This document shows positions 44,589 to 52,440 of a stretch of DNA of 64,000 nt, piece by piece; the first letter of the stretch is position 1; each line of letters opens with the position of its first letter. Source of the DNA: Rhizobium sp. BT04 (GTDB taxonomy: Bacteria; Pseudomonadota; Alphaproteobacteria; Rhizobiales; Rhizobiaceae); assembly GCF_030053135.1 (NCBI RefSeq), contig NZ_CP125652.1, positions 3,528,501 to 3,592,500 on the forward strand. The letters run 5' to 3'. The notes beneath the pieces are model-generated. The model made no database searches. It saw only the letters and a program-made list of their open reading frames with translations, and had not been told where the DNA came from. A program made the position numbers and the translations under genes.

Positions 44589-44602
44589 TACATATGTACG
44601 TA
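44589..44602. promoter_or_regulatory. MarR-type operator between the MarR and NTF2-like genes
   Basis: The perfect palindrome TACATATGTA (44589-44598) overlaps a second one, TACGTA (44597-44602), in an AT-rich patch 28 bp before the MarR start and 80 bp before the NTF2-like start. Position and symmetry fit a MarR operator. Confidence 0.5.
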
Positions 44603-44681
44603 TATATCTCCACGCACCGCATTCGGCAATGCCGTTTCGATGCCGCCGAGCCGATCTTTCAACCTCCGCTGAGGAAACGAT

Positions 44682-45059
44682 ATGTCCAACAATGACGTCG
44701 AAATGCTCAAGCGCATCTACGCCGGCTTCAACGCCAGAGACATCGACGCTGTCATTGCCGTCCTTTCCGATGACGTCGCCTGGGCCAACGGCATGGATGG
44801 CGGCCATATCAATGGTCGCGAGGCCGTGCGCGACTATTGGACCCGCCAGTGGGCCGTCATCAGCCCACATGTCGAGCCGGTCGCATTTGAGGAAACGGAA
44901 GACCGCGCCGTCGCGGTCGAGGTGATCCAGTCGGTCTTTGATCTCAATGGCCAGCCGCTGGAGGGGCAAAGCCACGGCCTGAAGGACAAGACCGTCACGC
45001 ATATCTTCCGCATCGAAGGTGGTAAGATCGTTCGCTTCGATATCCGGGATGCCCGGTAA
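44682..45059 (+). CDS. NTF2-like (SnoaL-type) protein
   Basis: This is a 125-residue cone-shaped alpha+beta barrel protein of the NTF2-like superfamily: EMLKRIYAGFNARDIDAVIA at the start, DDVAWANGMDGGHINGREAV, and a C-terminal THIFRIEGGKIVRFDIRDA. GAGGAAACGAT precedes the ATG. Members act as isomerases, hydrolases or binding proteins, and no activity can be assigned. It is probably repressed by the divergent MarR protein. Confidence 0.82.
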   Translation: MSNNDVEMLKRIYAGFNARDIDAVIAVLSDDVAWANGMDGGHINGREAVRDYWTRQWAVISPHVEPVAFEETEDRAVAVEVIQSVFDLNGQPLEGQSHGLKDKTVTHIFRIEGGKIVRFDIRDAR

Positions 45060-45088
45060 GCCTGGGATGCTCTGTAAGTTTGCACGAA

Positions 45089-45658
45089 CTATGCCGGGGA
45101 TGACCGCTCTCGGCGCGTCGCGGCCGACATATCCGCAAAGCCATTTTCGCATTTCGAGAGAATCTCGTCGACAACGACGGCGATCGGCGCGGTGGCGTCG
45201 ATGACGACACCAGATTGCGGCGTGTTTTCTTTCGTTGCATGCAATCGCACAATCAGCGCCCGTTCGGCAGGTTTTCCGCCAAACTCGTCTGCCGGTCTGT
45301 AGGCCAGCCGCCGGTTCAACGTGTCGAGATCGACGTCGAGAATGAAAACCCCGTCAAACAGATCGATAAAGCGGGAGAAATTTCGAGAGCCGCCGCAGAA
45401 GAAGGAGATCGCCTTGCCTTGATCGGCGACCATGGATCTGACTTTGCCGACATCCCAAATGTGATGCGCGTGCACCCAAGTGACACTGTCCGTCACGGTC
45501 TTGTCGACAGGCAAGGGTTCACCCGTTTCGGGATCGCCGACATAAGACAATTCCCGGTCACCGTGGATGACGTGGTAACCGCGCCGCTGCAACTCTTCCG
45601 CCACCGTTGTTTTGCCGCTGCCGGAAACGCCTTCGATCAAATAGTTTTTGACGCCCAT
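45089..45658 (-). CDS. Small P-loop kinase-like ATPase
   Basis: This is a 189-residue protein with Walker A GVSGSGKTT at residues 10-18 and LQRRGYHVIHGDRELSYVGD. A lid-like segment RRLAYRPADEFGGKPAE follows. It resembles shikimate, gluconate or nucleoside kinase folds without matching one clearly. It lies tail to tail with the NTF2-like gene and downstream of an exporter gene on the same strand. Substrate unknown. Confidence 0.7.
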   Translation of the reverse strand: MGVKNYLIEGVSGSGKTTVAEELQRRGYHVIHGDRELSYVGDPETGEPLPVDKTVTDSVTWVHAHHIWDVGKVRSMVADQGKAISFFCGGSRNFSRFIDLFDGVFILDVDLDTLNRRLAYRPADEFGGKPAERALIVRLHATKENTPQSGVVIDATAPIAVVVDEILSKCENGFADMSAATRRERSSPA

Positions 45659-45699
45659 TTCCGTTCTCGTTGATCTCCCTTATGGGCCCCGTCGAAGGC

Positions 45700-47190
45700 T
45701 TAGTGCGAAGCCGCCTCGCTTGTCACAGCCCCGCCTTCGCGCTTGCGGCCGGGCCCGACCGGAATCAGCCAGGTGGTGAAGAAGGTGAGCACCGCGACGA
45801 CGACCACGCCCCAGAAGCTCCAGTGCAGCGCCGCATTGAAGACGGCGCGGATGGCAGGATCGGCGGCGAGCGCCGAGAGCCCGGTCGGCTGGTTCAGCGC
45901 CTCATGCAGGCCCGCCGCCGTTTCGCCGCTGGCATAGTGGTTGATGCCGGCGTTCAGGATCGCGCCGAGCACGGTGGCGCCGAGCGTATTGCCGAGGCTG
46001 CGGGCAAAGATGATCGAGGCGGTGGCGCTGCCGCGCATCGACCATTCGACGCTGTCCTGCACCAGCACGATGCTGGTGAGGCTGATCAGACCCATACCGA
46101 AGCCCATGAAGAAGGAGCCGACGCCGGCAATAACAGGCGAACTCTCCGGCGTGAGGAACAACAGGAAGCAGGCGCCGAAGGGAAACATCAGGCTGCCGAC
46201 GCGCAAGGTGCGGCGGATGCCGAACGCCTTGTAGAGGCGGCTGGAGAGCATCACCGCCAAAGGCCAGCCGACGACCAGCATGGTCAGCGTGAAGCCGGCA
46301 ACGATCGGCGAACGGCCGAGCACGCCCTGCACATAGATCGGCAGGATTGTGGAAAGCCCGATCAGCGCCATGCCGGCCAGCAGCGTTGCCGCATTGCTGG
46401 TGGCGATCAGCCGGCGGCTCCAGAGCGGGATCGAAATGATCGGCTCCGGCGCCCGCCTCTCCTGGGCGAGGAAGAGAACGCCCGCGACCACGAAGACGGA
46501 AAAAAGCGACAGCAGGATCCAGCCGCTGGCATCGGTTTCCGTCAGCATGATCAGCAGCGCAACGATCGAGATCGAAAACAGCACCGATCCGAGGTAGTCG
46601 ATTTTCGCCTGCTTGTGCGCCACGTCCTCTTTCAGGAAGACCATGAAGGCGATGATCGAGATGATGCCGATCGGCAGGTTGATCCAGAAGATCCAGGCCC
46701 AGGAGAAGGTGTCGACGATGATGCCGCCGGCCAGCGGCCCGACGACGGCCGAGGTCGCCCAGACGGTCGCCATCGCGCCCTGCACGCGGCCGCGTTCCTC
46801 GAGCTTGAAGAGATCGCCGATAACAGTCATCGTCACCGGCTGGATGGCGCCCGCACCCAGCCCCTGCAGCAGCCGGAACAGCACCAGCGACATCATCGAC
46901 CAGGCAAACCCGCAGAGCAAAGAGCCGGCGAGGAAGATCAGGATGCCGCCGATCAGCACCGGCTTGCGCCCAAAGATGTCGGAAAGCTTGCCGTAGATCA
47001 CAGTGGTCGTCGACTGCGCCAGCAGGAAAGCCGAAAACACCCAGCTGTAATAGGAAAAGCCGCCGAGCTGCCCGACGATGCGCGGCATCGCGGTCGCCAC
47101 GATCGTCGCCTCGATCGCCACCATGAAGGTCGCGAGCATGATGGTGGCGACGATAAGCACGCGGTTCGAGCGTTGCGCTGCATTCGACAT
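45700..47190 (-). CDS. DHA2-family (EmrB/QacA) MFS drug exporter
   Basis: This is a 496-residue transporter with about 14 membrane segments. It has motif A (YGKLSDIFGRKPVLIGG), a first segment ATFMVAIEATIVATAMPRI and the antiporter-type GPLAGGIIVD. ATG 47190 follows AGAGGA. It is likely a proton-driven exporter of hydrophobic drugs. No EmrA-like adaptor or dedicated regulator is adjacent. The small kinase-like gene 42 bp downstream may be cotranscribed. Confidence 0.88.
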   Translation of the reverse strand: MSNAAQRSNRVLIVATIMLATFMVAIEATIVATAMPRIVGQLGGFSYYSWVFSAFLLAQSTTTVIYGKLSDIFGRKPVLIGGILIFLAGSLLCGFAWSMMSLVLFRLLQGLGAGAIQPVTMTVIGDLFKLEERGRVQGAMATVWATSAVVGPLAGGIIVDTFSWAWIFWINLPIGIISIIAFMVFLKEDVAHKQAKIDYLGSVLFSISIVALLIMLTETDASGWILLSLFSVFVVAGVLFLAQERRAPEPIISIPLWSRRLIATSNAATLLAGMALIGLSTILPIYVQGVLGRSPIVAGFTLTMLVVGWPLAVMLSSRLYKAFGIRRTLRVGSLMFPFGACFLLFLTPESSPVIAGVGSFFMGFGMGLISLTSIVLVQDSVEWSMRGSATASIIFARSLGNTLGATVLGAILNAGINHYASGETAAGLHEALNQPTGLSALAADPAIRAVFNAALHWSFWGVVVVAVLTFFTTWLIPVGPGRKREGGAVTSEAASH

Positions 47191-47427
47191 GACGATCCTC
47201 TTCGGGTGCTCCGCGGATGCCGGAAAAATCGGCAGGCTGGCTGGTGTGGGGCGGTGTGCCATGTGCGGAGTGATGGGTAGTTTTACGTCCGCAAGCGCGA
47301 GTCGTAAAGCCGTTCCCGCGGCAGCTGATATTTCGCCCGACGTGGGAGCGGCCGAAGCGAAGTCCCGGTGCCACTTCGCCCGGAGCCTTTCATTCCGTCA
47401 GGAAGTCAGGCGGCATCCGCCCTATCC

Positions 47428-47808
47428 TCATTGCGGGCAGGCCTCGCCGGCCGACCCGCTATCCGCGGAACCGGCGGTACAACCCGGCGTCGGCTGCAGA
47501 TCGGGATTGACCCCACCGGGATTGATCGTGCTCCGGCCGCTGTTGAGATCGACGCCGCCATTGCCGGTCGTGCTGCCTGTTGTGCCGGGATCGGTCCCGA
47601 CAGACCCGGTGCCCGTCGCTCTGCCGCCGGCAGAACCAGTTCCGCCCGAACCGGTGCCGGTGGAACCGGCGCCTGAACTCCCCGACCCGCCAACGATCGG
47701 TGCCGCCGAAAGTCGCCCATTGGCATCCGCCCCGCCGGCCGTCTGCGCCAGCGCCGAGCCGGCAAAACCGATCGAAAGGAGGGATATCGCGATGAATTTG
47801 CAGGACAT
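47428..47808 (-). CDS. Small secreted Gly/Ser/Thr-rich protein, unknown function
   Basis: This is a 126-residue protein starting at ATG 47808 (GGAG 7 nt upstream). Residues 1-23 are a signal peptide (ISLLSIGFAGSALAQ). The mature part is low complexity: GSG/TGTG/STT-type repeats from about 45 to 90, then two cysteines in the C-terminal tail (PGCTAGSADSGSAGEACPQ). No domain is recognised. A possible EcfG-type promoter lies upstream. It could be a cell-surface or matrix protein; this is a guess. Confidence 0.7.
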   Translation of the reverse strand: MSCKFIAISLLSIGFAGSALAQTAGGADANGRLSAAPIVGGSGSSGAGSTGTGSGGTGSAGGRATGTGSVGTDPGTTGSTTGNGGVDLNSGRSTINPGGVNPDLQPTPGCTAGSADSGSAGEACPQ

Positions 47809-47840
47809 GATTTTCTCCGTCGTTTTTGTCTCAGGAAGAA

Positions 47841-47866
47841 AACCTGCTCTGCCGTGGCATTGTTCC
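47841..47866 (-). promoter_or_regulatory. Possible EcfG/RpoE2-type promoter
   Basis: On the minus strand GGAAC (47866-47862), 17 bp, GGTT (47844-47841). This fits GGAAC-N18/19-TT but has G in place of the usual C at the first -10 position. It lies 33 bp before the ATG of the Gly-rich secreted protein. Confidence 0.4.
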
Positions 47867-48005
47867 TGTCGTCGGTGCGGATTCACGGTCGTTTGATCGG
47901 GGAGAAACTTCCCTGCAAAGCTACCGGCGCCGGCTCCCCCGGTACCGAAGCAGAAAGTACCGAGCAAATGTCATTGTTGACCGGAGTGCCGAGACGGCCC
48001 TCCTG

Positions 48006-48479
48006 TCATTCGTCATCCATCAAATGAAACTCCCGCGCCGCCTGAGGGCAGAGAAGCCTGAACTGCTCGATCAGCGGCGGCATCCCCGAAGCGCATGATA
48101 CGTCCGCATTCTCTGGTAATGGGAAAGTGACACGCAGCGGTTCTCCGGCAGAAGGTTCGAAGGACAAGGTGCCTTCGCTGCAATTGGCGGTGGAGCGGAA
48201 CGTGTCTTTCCCATCGGTTTTTGTGTACATCGCTACGCACTGCTTGACGGTCAGTTTGCCGCCATGGGCTGTTGTCTCCCATCCTGGGTCTCGCTTGCAA
48301 TATTCCTGGAAGTCGGCTCGAGTGACCTTTCCTTCCATAACTGCAGTGCTTGAATCGATGCCGGTCTTGCGGACAAGCGTTCCATTCCATCCGGCACAGG
48401 AGGCGAGAGGGAAGTCTTCTGCCTGCGCAGCGGACAAGCTAAATGTGAAAAGCGCGAGACTTAAAAGCGATGTCCTCAT
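48006..48479 (-). CDS. Secreted hypothetical protein
   Basis: This is a 157-residue protein with AGGAGGATCT before the ATG and a signal peptide of about 20 residues (LALFTFSLSAAQAED). The mature part has six cysteines (for example ASCAGWNG, QEYCKRDPGW, KQCVAMYTK), suggesting disulphides in the periplasm. I recognise no family. It is separate from neighbours by about 200 bp on each side. Confidence 0.7.
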   Translation of the reverse strand: MRTSLLSLALFTFSLSAAQAEDFPLASCAGWNGTLVRKTGIDSSTAVMEGKVTRADFQEYCKRDPGWETTAHGGKLTVKQCVAMYTKTDGKDTFRSTANCSEGTLSFEPSAGEPLRVTFPLPENADVSCASGMPPLIEQFRLLCPQAAREFHLMDDE

Positions 48480-48622
48480 AGATCCTCCTAATCGCTAACC
48501 TACTCTCGTTCGATCGATATCGGTCGCGCTCATATAGATGAGGGGCAGCCCAGCCGCCTTGAGTGAAATAGCGCTCAAGCTGTTGAGGCTTTGCCTGCCG
48601 AATGGCCAAAGGTGGACGCAGA

Positions 48623-48643
48623 ATTTTAAGAGAGGCTTAAAAT
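48623..48643. terminator. AT-rich hairpin downstream of tRNA-Thr
   Basis: ATTTTAAG-AGAGG-CTTAAAAT, 8-bp perfect stem, 31 bp beyond the tRNA 3' end on the minus strand. A run of T also follows the CCA directly. It could aid termination or processing. Confidence 0.35.
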
Positions 48644-48673
48644 GCGGGGTTTCAGCACGCGATGAAAGAAAAA

Positions 48674-48749
48674 TGGTGCCGCTTGCAGGACTCGAACCTG
48701 CGACCCCATCATTACGAATGATGTGCTCTACCACCTGAGCTAAAGCGGC
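48674..48749 (-). tRNA. tRNA-Thr (anticodon CGT)
   Basis: A full cloverleaf reads on the minus strand. The acceptor is GCCGCTT/AAGCGGC, the D-arm GCTC...GAGC, and the anticodon stem CATCA/TGATG with loop TTCGTAA, giving anticodon CGT. The T-arm is GCAGG-TTCGAGT-CCTGC. Discriminator A and an encoded CCA follow. It reads ACG codons. I found no repeat of its 3' end nearby that would mark an integrated element. Confidence 0.95.
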
Positions 48750-48870
48750 ATTTCACGGCCGAAGCATGCGGCCCGCGATTTGCATGGCGCTGATACAGCC
48801 ATTGTCCGAAGATTTCAAGCGCCCTGTCATGGCTTTGGCAAAAAAGAGGGGAGGGGCGGGAAAGCGCGCC

Positions 48871-49830
48871 TCAGAGCGCCAGCCGGGCGCGCGCCGCCCT
48901 GTATTCGGCCTCCAGCCGGTCGACGAGATTTGCCACCGGCTCGACCGCCTTGATGGCGCTGATGCCCTGGCCGCTGCCCCAGATGTCCTTCCAGGCCTTG
49001 GCGCCGCCGGTGGCCTGTTCGAAATCCATCTTCGAGGGATCGGCGAGCGGCAGGTTGTCGGGGTCCATGCCGGCAGCCACGATCGAGGGCTTGAGATAGT
49101 TGCCGTGTATGCCGGTGAAAAAGTTGGAATAGACGATATCGCCGGCGGCGCCTTCGACGATCGCCTGCTTGTAGGCGTCTGCGGCGCGCGCCTCTTGCGT
49201 GGCGATGAAGGGCGAGCCGATATAGGCCATGTCGGCGCCCATCGCTTCTGCGGCAAGGATGGCGCCGCCGGTGGAAATCGCGCCGGCCAGCAGCAACGGC
49301 CCGCCGAACCATTCGCGGATTTCCTGGATCAGCGCAAAGGGCGACAGCGTGCCGGCATGGCCGCCGGCGCCGGCTGCGACCGCAATCAGCCCGTCGGCCC
49401 CCTTGCGGATCGCCGAATGGGCGTGGCGGTTGTTGATAATGTCATGCAGCACGATGCCGCCATAGGAATGCACGGCGGCGTTGACCTCGGGCACGGCGCC
49501 GAGCGAGGAGATGACGATCGGCACCTTGTATTTGACGCAGAGCGTGAGGTCGTGCTCCAGCCGCTTGTTCGACATGTGGACGATCTGGTTGACGGCAAAG
49601 GGGGCGGCCGGCCGCTCGGGATGGACGGCGTCGTAGCGGGCGAGTTCTTCGGTAATCTCCGCCAGCCATTCGTCGAGCTGGTTTTCCGGCCGGGCGTTCA
49701 GCGCCGGAAAGGCGCCGACGACGCCGGCCTTGCATTGCGCCAGCGTCAGCTTGGGATGCGAGATGATGAACAGCGGCGAGCCGATGACCGGCAGTCTCAA
49801 TTTGTCTTTGAGGATCGGGGGCAGGGCCAT
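48871..49830 (-). CDS. Nitronate monooxygenase (2-nitropropane dioxygenase family)
   Basis: This is a 319-residue FMN-dependent TIM-barrel enzyme. The N-terminus LRLPVIGSPLFIISHPKLTL and the FMN phosphate site AAGAGGHAGTLSPF with AGAISTGGAILAAEAMGA are typical. It oxidises alkyl nitronates such as propionate 3-nitronate, a plant toxin, or related compounds. A TTGACGTTT/AAACGTCAA inverted repeat sits just before it, sharing a half-site with the fadD promoter. This suggests a tie to acyl-CoA metabolism. Confidence 0.88.
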   Translation of the reverse strand: MALPPILKDKLRLPVIGSPLFIISHPKLTLAQCKAGVVGAFPALNARPENQLDEWLAEITEELARYDAVHPERPAAPFAVNQIVHMSNKRLEHDLTLCVKYKVPIVISSLGAVPEVNAAVHSYGGIVLHDIINNRHAHSAIRKGADGLIAVAAGAGGHAGTLSPFALIQEIREWFGGPLLLAGAISTGGAILAAEAMGADMAYIGSPFIATQEARAADAYKQAIVEGAAGDIVYSNFFTGIHGNYLKPSIVAAGMDPDNLPLADPSKMDFEQATGGAKAWKDIWGSGQGISAIKAVEPVANLVDRLEAEYRAARARLAL

Positions 49831-49845
49831 GGCTCATCGCTTCCA

Positions 49846-49867
49846 TTGACGTTTACGAAAACGTCAA
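49846..49867 (-). promoter_or_regulatory. Palindromic operator upstream of the nitronate monooxygenase gene
   Basis: TTGACGTTT (49846-49854), ACGA, AAACGTCAA (49859-49867): 9-bp perfect arms starting 16 bp before the ATG. It shares TTGACGT...ACGTCAA with the fadD site at 21792, although the half-site spacing differs (8 against 2 bp between the 7-bp cores). Confidence 0.55.
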
Positions 49868-50116
49868 TTTCATAACAGAGAAGGAAAGCCGATAAAAGAG
49901 TGGCTGCCATGCGTTTGCCGATTTCACCCCGAATATATGTCTGCAATAGCTGACAAAATGAGGCCTGCAAGCGCTGAAACCTGCCGATTATCCCCGCCGA
50001 TCAACCGCGCCCCGGCCCCGCAAGGCTTGCGGTTTGCCGCACTTGCCGCTACCGAATTTTGATGGAGAACGGCGGGGATTGCAGTCCGATGCCGAGTTCA
50101 AGGTGAAGGACTAGAC

Positions 50117-51301
50117 GTGAGCGGATTAGAAACGGCCATCAGAACAGCGCTCGAAAATTCCGAACGCGACAATCCGGAGGTTCGAGCGAGGATCTATCAG
50201 TCGGCCCGCCAGGCGCTTGAAGCCGGTCTCCGCAAGCAGGATATCACCGATACCGAGGTCGTCGCCCATCACCGCCATCGCCTGGAAAGCACCATCCACG
50301 CCATCGAAGGCGAGGAGCGCGACCGCCTCCACCCCCGCCAGCGGCCGCCCGAAGTGCCGGTGCCGCCTGTCGTGGAAATGCCACCTGCGGTTCACCGCGC
50401 CGAAGTCGACGATATCGACAGCCCCGCGCTGTCAGGCGAGACCCGCGCCCCCGAGGTGATCTTCGGCCGCCGCGATGAGGCGAGCCTCGACGACGTGCAT
50501 GCCGGCAGTGCCGATCATCTGGCTGCCGCCCCCGTCGGCGAGGAACGGCTTGCCCGCGGCCAGCGCGCCACCAATATGGATTTCCGCCCGGAGCGGGCGG
50601 CCGGTCGCCGCAAGCCGCGCAAATTCTTTTCGCGGCTGCTCGTCTGGTGCGTGTTGCTGGCTTTCGTCGGCATCGGCGCCTGGTGGGCGCATACATCAGG
50701 CCTGTTGCTGACGGCGGCCGAGCGCGACACCAGCGTCGCCAATCCGCCGGCCAGCACCCAACCCGAGGATTTCACCGGCAATGACGACAGCGCCGGCAAT
50801 GCTGCTTCCCCCACCGATCAGCCGGTGACCATCGATCCGCAGAACAGTTTCTCGGCCGATTGGATCCCGGTGTTCAAGCCTGACGATGCCGACAAGATCA
50901 AGAGCAGCCCGCGGGCGCACACCGAAAAAATCACAGAAAATGACGGCCCGGCCATCCGGCTGATTTCCGAGAGCGGGGCTGCCGACGGAAATATCGCCAT
51001 CAGCGTGCCCGCTTCGGTGCTGCAGCAGCTCGCCGGCAAATCCTCGACCATCGCGCTGACCCTGCAATCGACCAGTGACGAGCCGACCCAGGTCACCGTT
51101 GAATGCAATTTCCAGACGCTCGGCAATTGTGCCCGCCATCGCTTCAACGTCACCCGCGAAAAATCGGATGCGCTGCTGCAGGTGAAGTTCGACCGCTCGC
51201 TGGCGCCGAATGCGCCGGGCACGTTGACGATCAACAGCGATCTCGACGGCAAGGCGCGCGGCATCAACCTCTTCGCCATCCGCATCCTGCCGGGGCAATG
51301 A
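50117..51301 (+). CDS. Single-pass membrane protein of unknown function
   Basis: This is a 394-residue protein starting at GTG 50117 (GGTGAAGGA upstream). Residues 1-75 are helical and charged (LETAIRTALENSERDNPEVR...ARQALEAGLRKQDI), and 80-165 are proline- and acid-rich. One membrane helix lies at about 178-198 (LLVWCVLLAFVGIGAWWA). A periplasmic domain of about 190 residues follows (WIPVFKPDDADKI ... GINLFAIRIL), possibly a beta-sandwich. The N-terminus is probably cytoplasmic. I recognise no family. It is convergent with ppk2. Confidence 0.7.
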   Translation: MSGLETAIRTALENSERDNPEVRARIYQSARQALEAGLRKQDITDTEVVAHHRHRLESTIHAIEGEERDRLHPRQRPPEVPVPPVVEMPPAVHRAEVDDIDSPALSGETRAPEVIFGRRDEASLDDVHAGSADHLAAAPVGEERLARGQRATNMDFRPERAAGRRKPRKFFSRLLVWCVLLAFVGIGAWWAHTSGLLLTAAERDTSVANPPASTQPEDFTGNDDSAGNAASPTDQPVTIDPQNSFSADWIPVFKPDDADKIKSSPRAHTEKITENDGPAIRLISESGAADGNIAISVPASVLQQLAGKSSTIALTLQSTSDEPTQVTVECNFQTLGNCARHRFNVTREKSDALLQVKFDRSLAPNAPGTLTINSDLDGKARGINLFAIRILPGQ

Positions 51302-51349
51302 CGCTCCGCTCAGCCCCGTCCATTTCAGAAAGCTCGATGTCAGAAAGCC

Positions 51350-52231
51350 CTATTTCAAGAATCCAGGCCCTGAACCGATGATCTCTTCATCGACCGTGCC
51401 GAGCACCGTCTTGTCCTTGCCGTCATAATCCATCCTGTTCAGCATGTGACGGATGAGTTCGAGGCGCGTCCGCCGCTTGTCATTGGCGCGGATCACCGTC
51501 CAGGGTGCGAAATCCGTATGGGTTTCCTTCAGCATCCGGTTACGCTTGTCGCTGTAGTCGCCCCATTTGGTCAGCGCCGCAATGTCCATCGACGATAGTT
51601 TCCAGACTTTCAGCGGATCGTGCCGGCGGTCGTGGAAGCGCTTCAGCTGCATCTCGCGGCCGATATCGAGATAGAATTTGAAGAAGAAGATGCCCTCATG
51701 GGCGATGATCTTTTCCAGCTGCGGCGCCTGTTTGAGAAAGTCCTCATATTGCTGCGGCGTGCAGAAGCCCATGACCGGCTCGACTCCGGCGCGGTTGTAC
51801 CAGGATCGGTCGAACAGCACGAATTCGCCAGCGGTCGGAAACTGCGCGACATAACGCTGGAAATACCATTGCCCCTGTTCGCGCTCGGTCGGCTTGGTCA
51901 GCGCCACGACGCGTGCAAGGCGCGGGTTCATATTCTCCGAAGAGGCCGAGATCGCGCCCCCCTTGCCGGCCGCATCGCGCCCTTCGAACAGCGCCATCAC
52001 CCGCTTGCCGGTCGCCTGCAGCCAGAACTGCACCTTGACGAGTTCCACCTGCAGCTTTTCCAGCTGCTCGACATAATCTTCTTCCTTGAGTTTCTTCTTG
52101 TGGGGAAATTCGCCGGAAGCAAGCGCATGTTCCTCCACCCAATCCGGCAGAACGGGATTGTCGACATCAAAGATGCGCTTCTTCCCGCGGATCTCCAGCT
52201 CCACGGCCCTGGTTTCGACGTCCTCGTCCAT
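51350..52231 (-). CDS. ppk2: Polyphosphate kinase 2
   Basis: PPK2 transfers phosphate between polyphosphate and nucleotides, usually making GTP or ATP from the diphosphate. The protein has 293 residues, one PPK2 domain, Walker [12 protein letters not shown] and Walker B/lid [12 protein letters not shown], with [20 protein letters not shown] downstream. ATG 52231 follows GAGGAGG. It is divergent from phoR and next to the Pho regulon, as I recall for the characterised S. meliloti enzyme. Polyphosphate buffering of phosphate supply is the expected role. No clear pho box precedes it. Confidence 0.93.
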   Translation of the reverse strand: MDEDVETRAVELEIRGKKRIFDVDNPVLPDWVEEHALASGEFPHKKKLKEEDYVEQLEKLQVELVKVQFWLQATGKRVMALFEGRDAAGKGGAISASSENMNPRLARVVALTKPTEREQGQWYFQRYVAQFPTAGEFVLFDRSWYNRAGVEPVMGFCTPQQYEDFLKQAPQLEKIIAHEGIFFFKFYLDIGREMQLKRFHDRRHDPLKVWKLSSMDIAALTKWGDYSDKRNRMLKETHTDFAPWTVIRANDKRRTRLELIRHMLNRMDYDGKDKTVLGTVDEEIIGSGPGFLK

Positions 52232-52440
52232 AGGTTCCTCCTCAGCCTGATTGTTCTCTTCCCACAGGCGAACATAGTTATCGTTGAAAATCAAATCTTT
52301 CACGGATGACCGGCAATTTTTCGTGGGTTTCGGCTGCGGCCTTTCGCTTCGGGGCGGCAGTCCGAAAACTTCTGTCATGAATTGCCGCTATCAGGCAGAG
52401 TTCCAATATAAAGAAAAACGAATCGACGCCGCGAGGGCAC

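Noticed and set aside
45670..47280. 536-codon frame opposite the MFS exporter gene
   Set aside because: Its composition (His/Asp/Arg/Gln-rich) is typical of antisense to a membrane protein gene.
48006..48749. Possible genomic island at tRNA-Thr
   Set aside because: No integrase, and no second copy of the tRNA 3' end was seen in the window. The neighbouring small secreted genes do not look foreign enough to claim transfer.
52372..52378. Pho box between ppk2 and phoR
   Set aside because: Only one half-site (CTGTCAT) fits. The positions 11 bp away on either side do not match.
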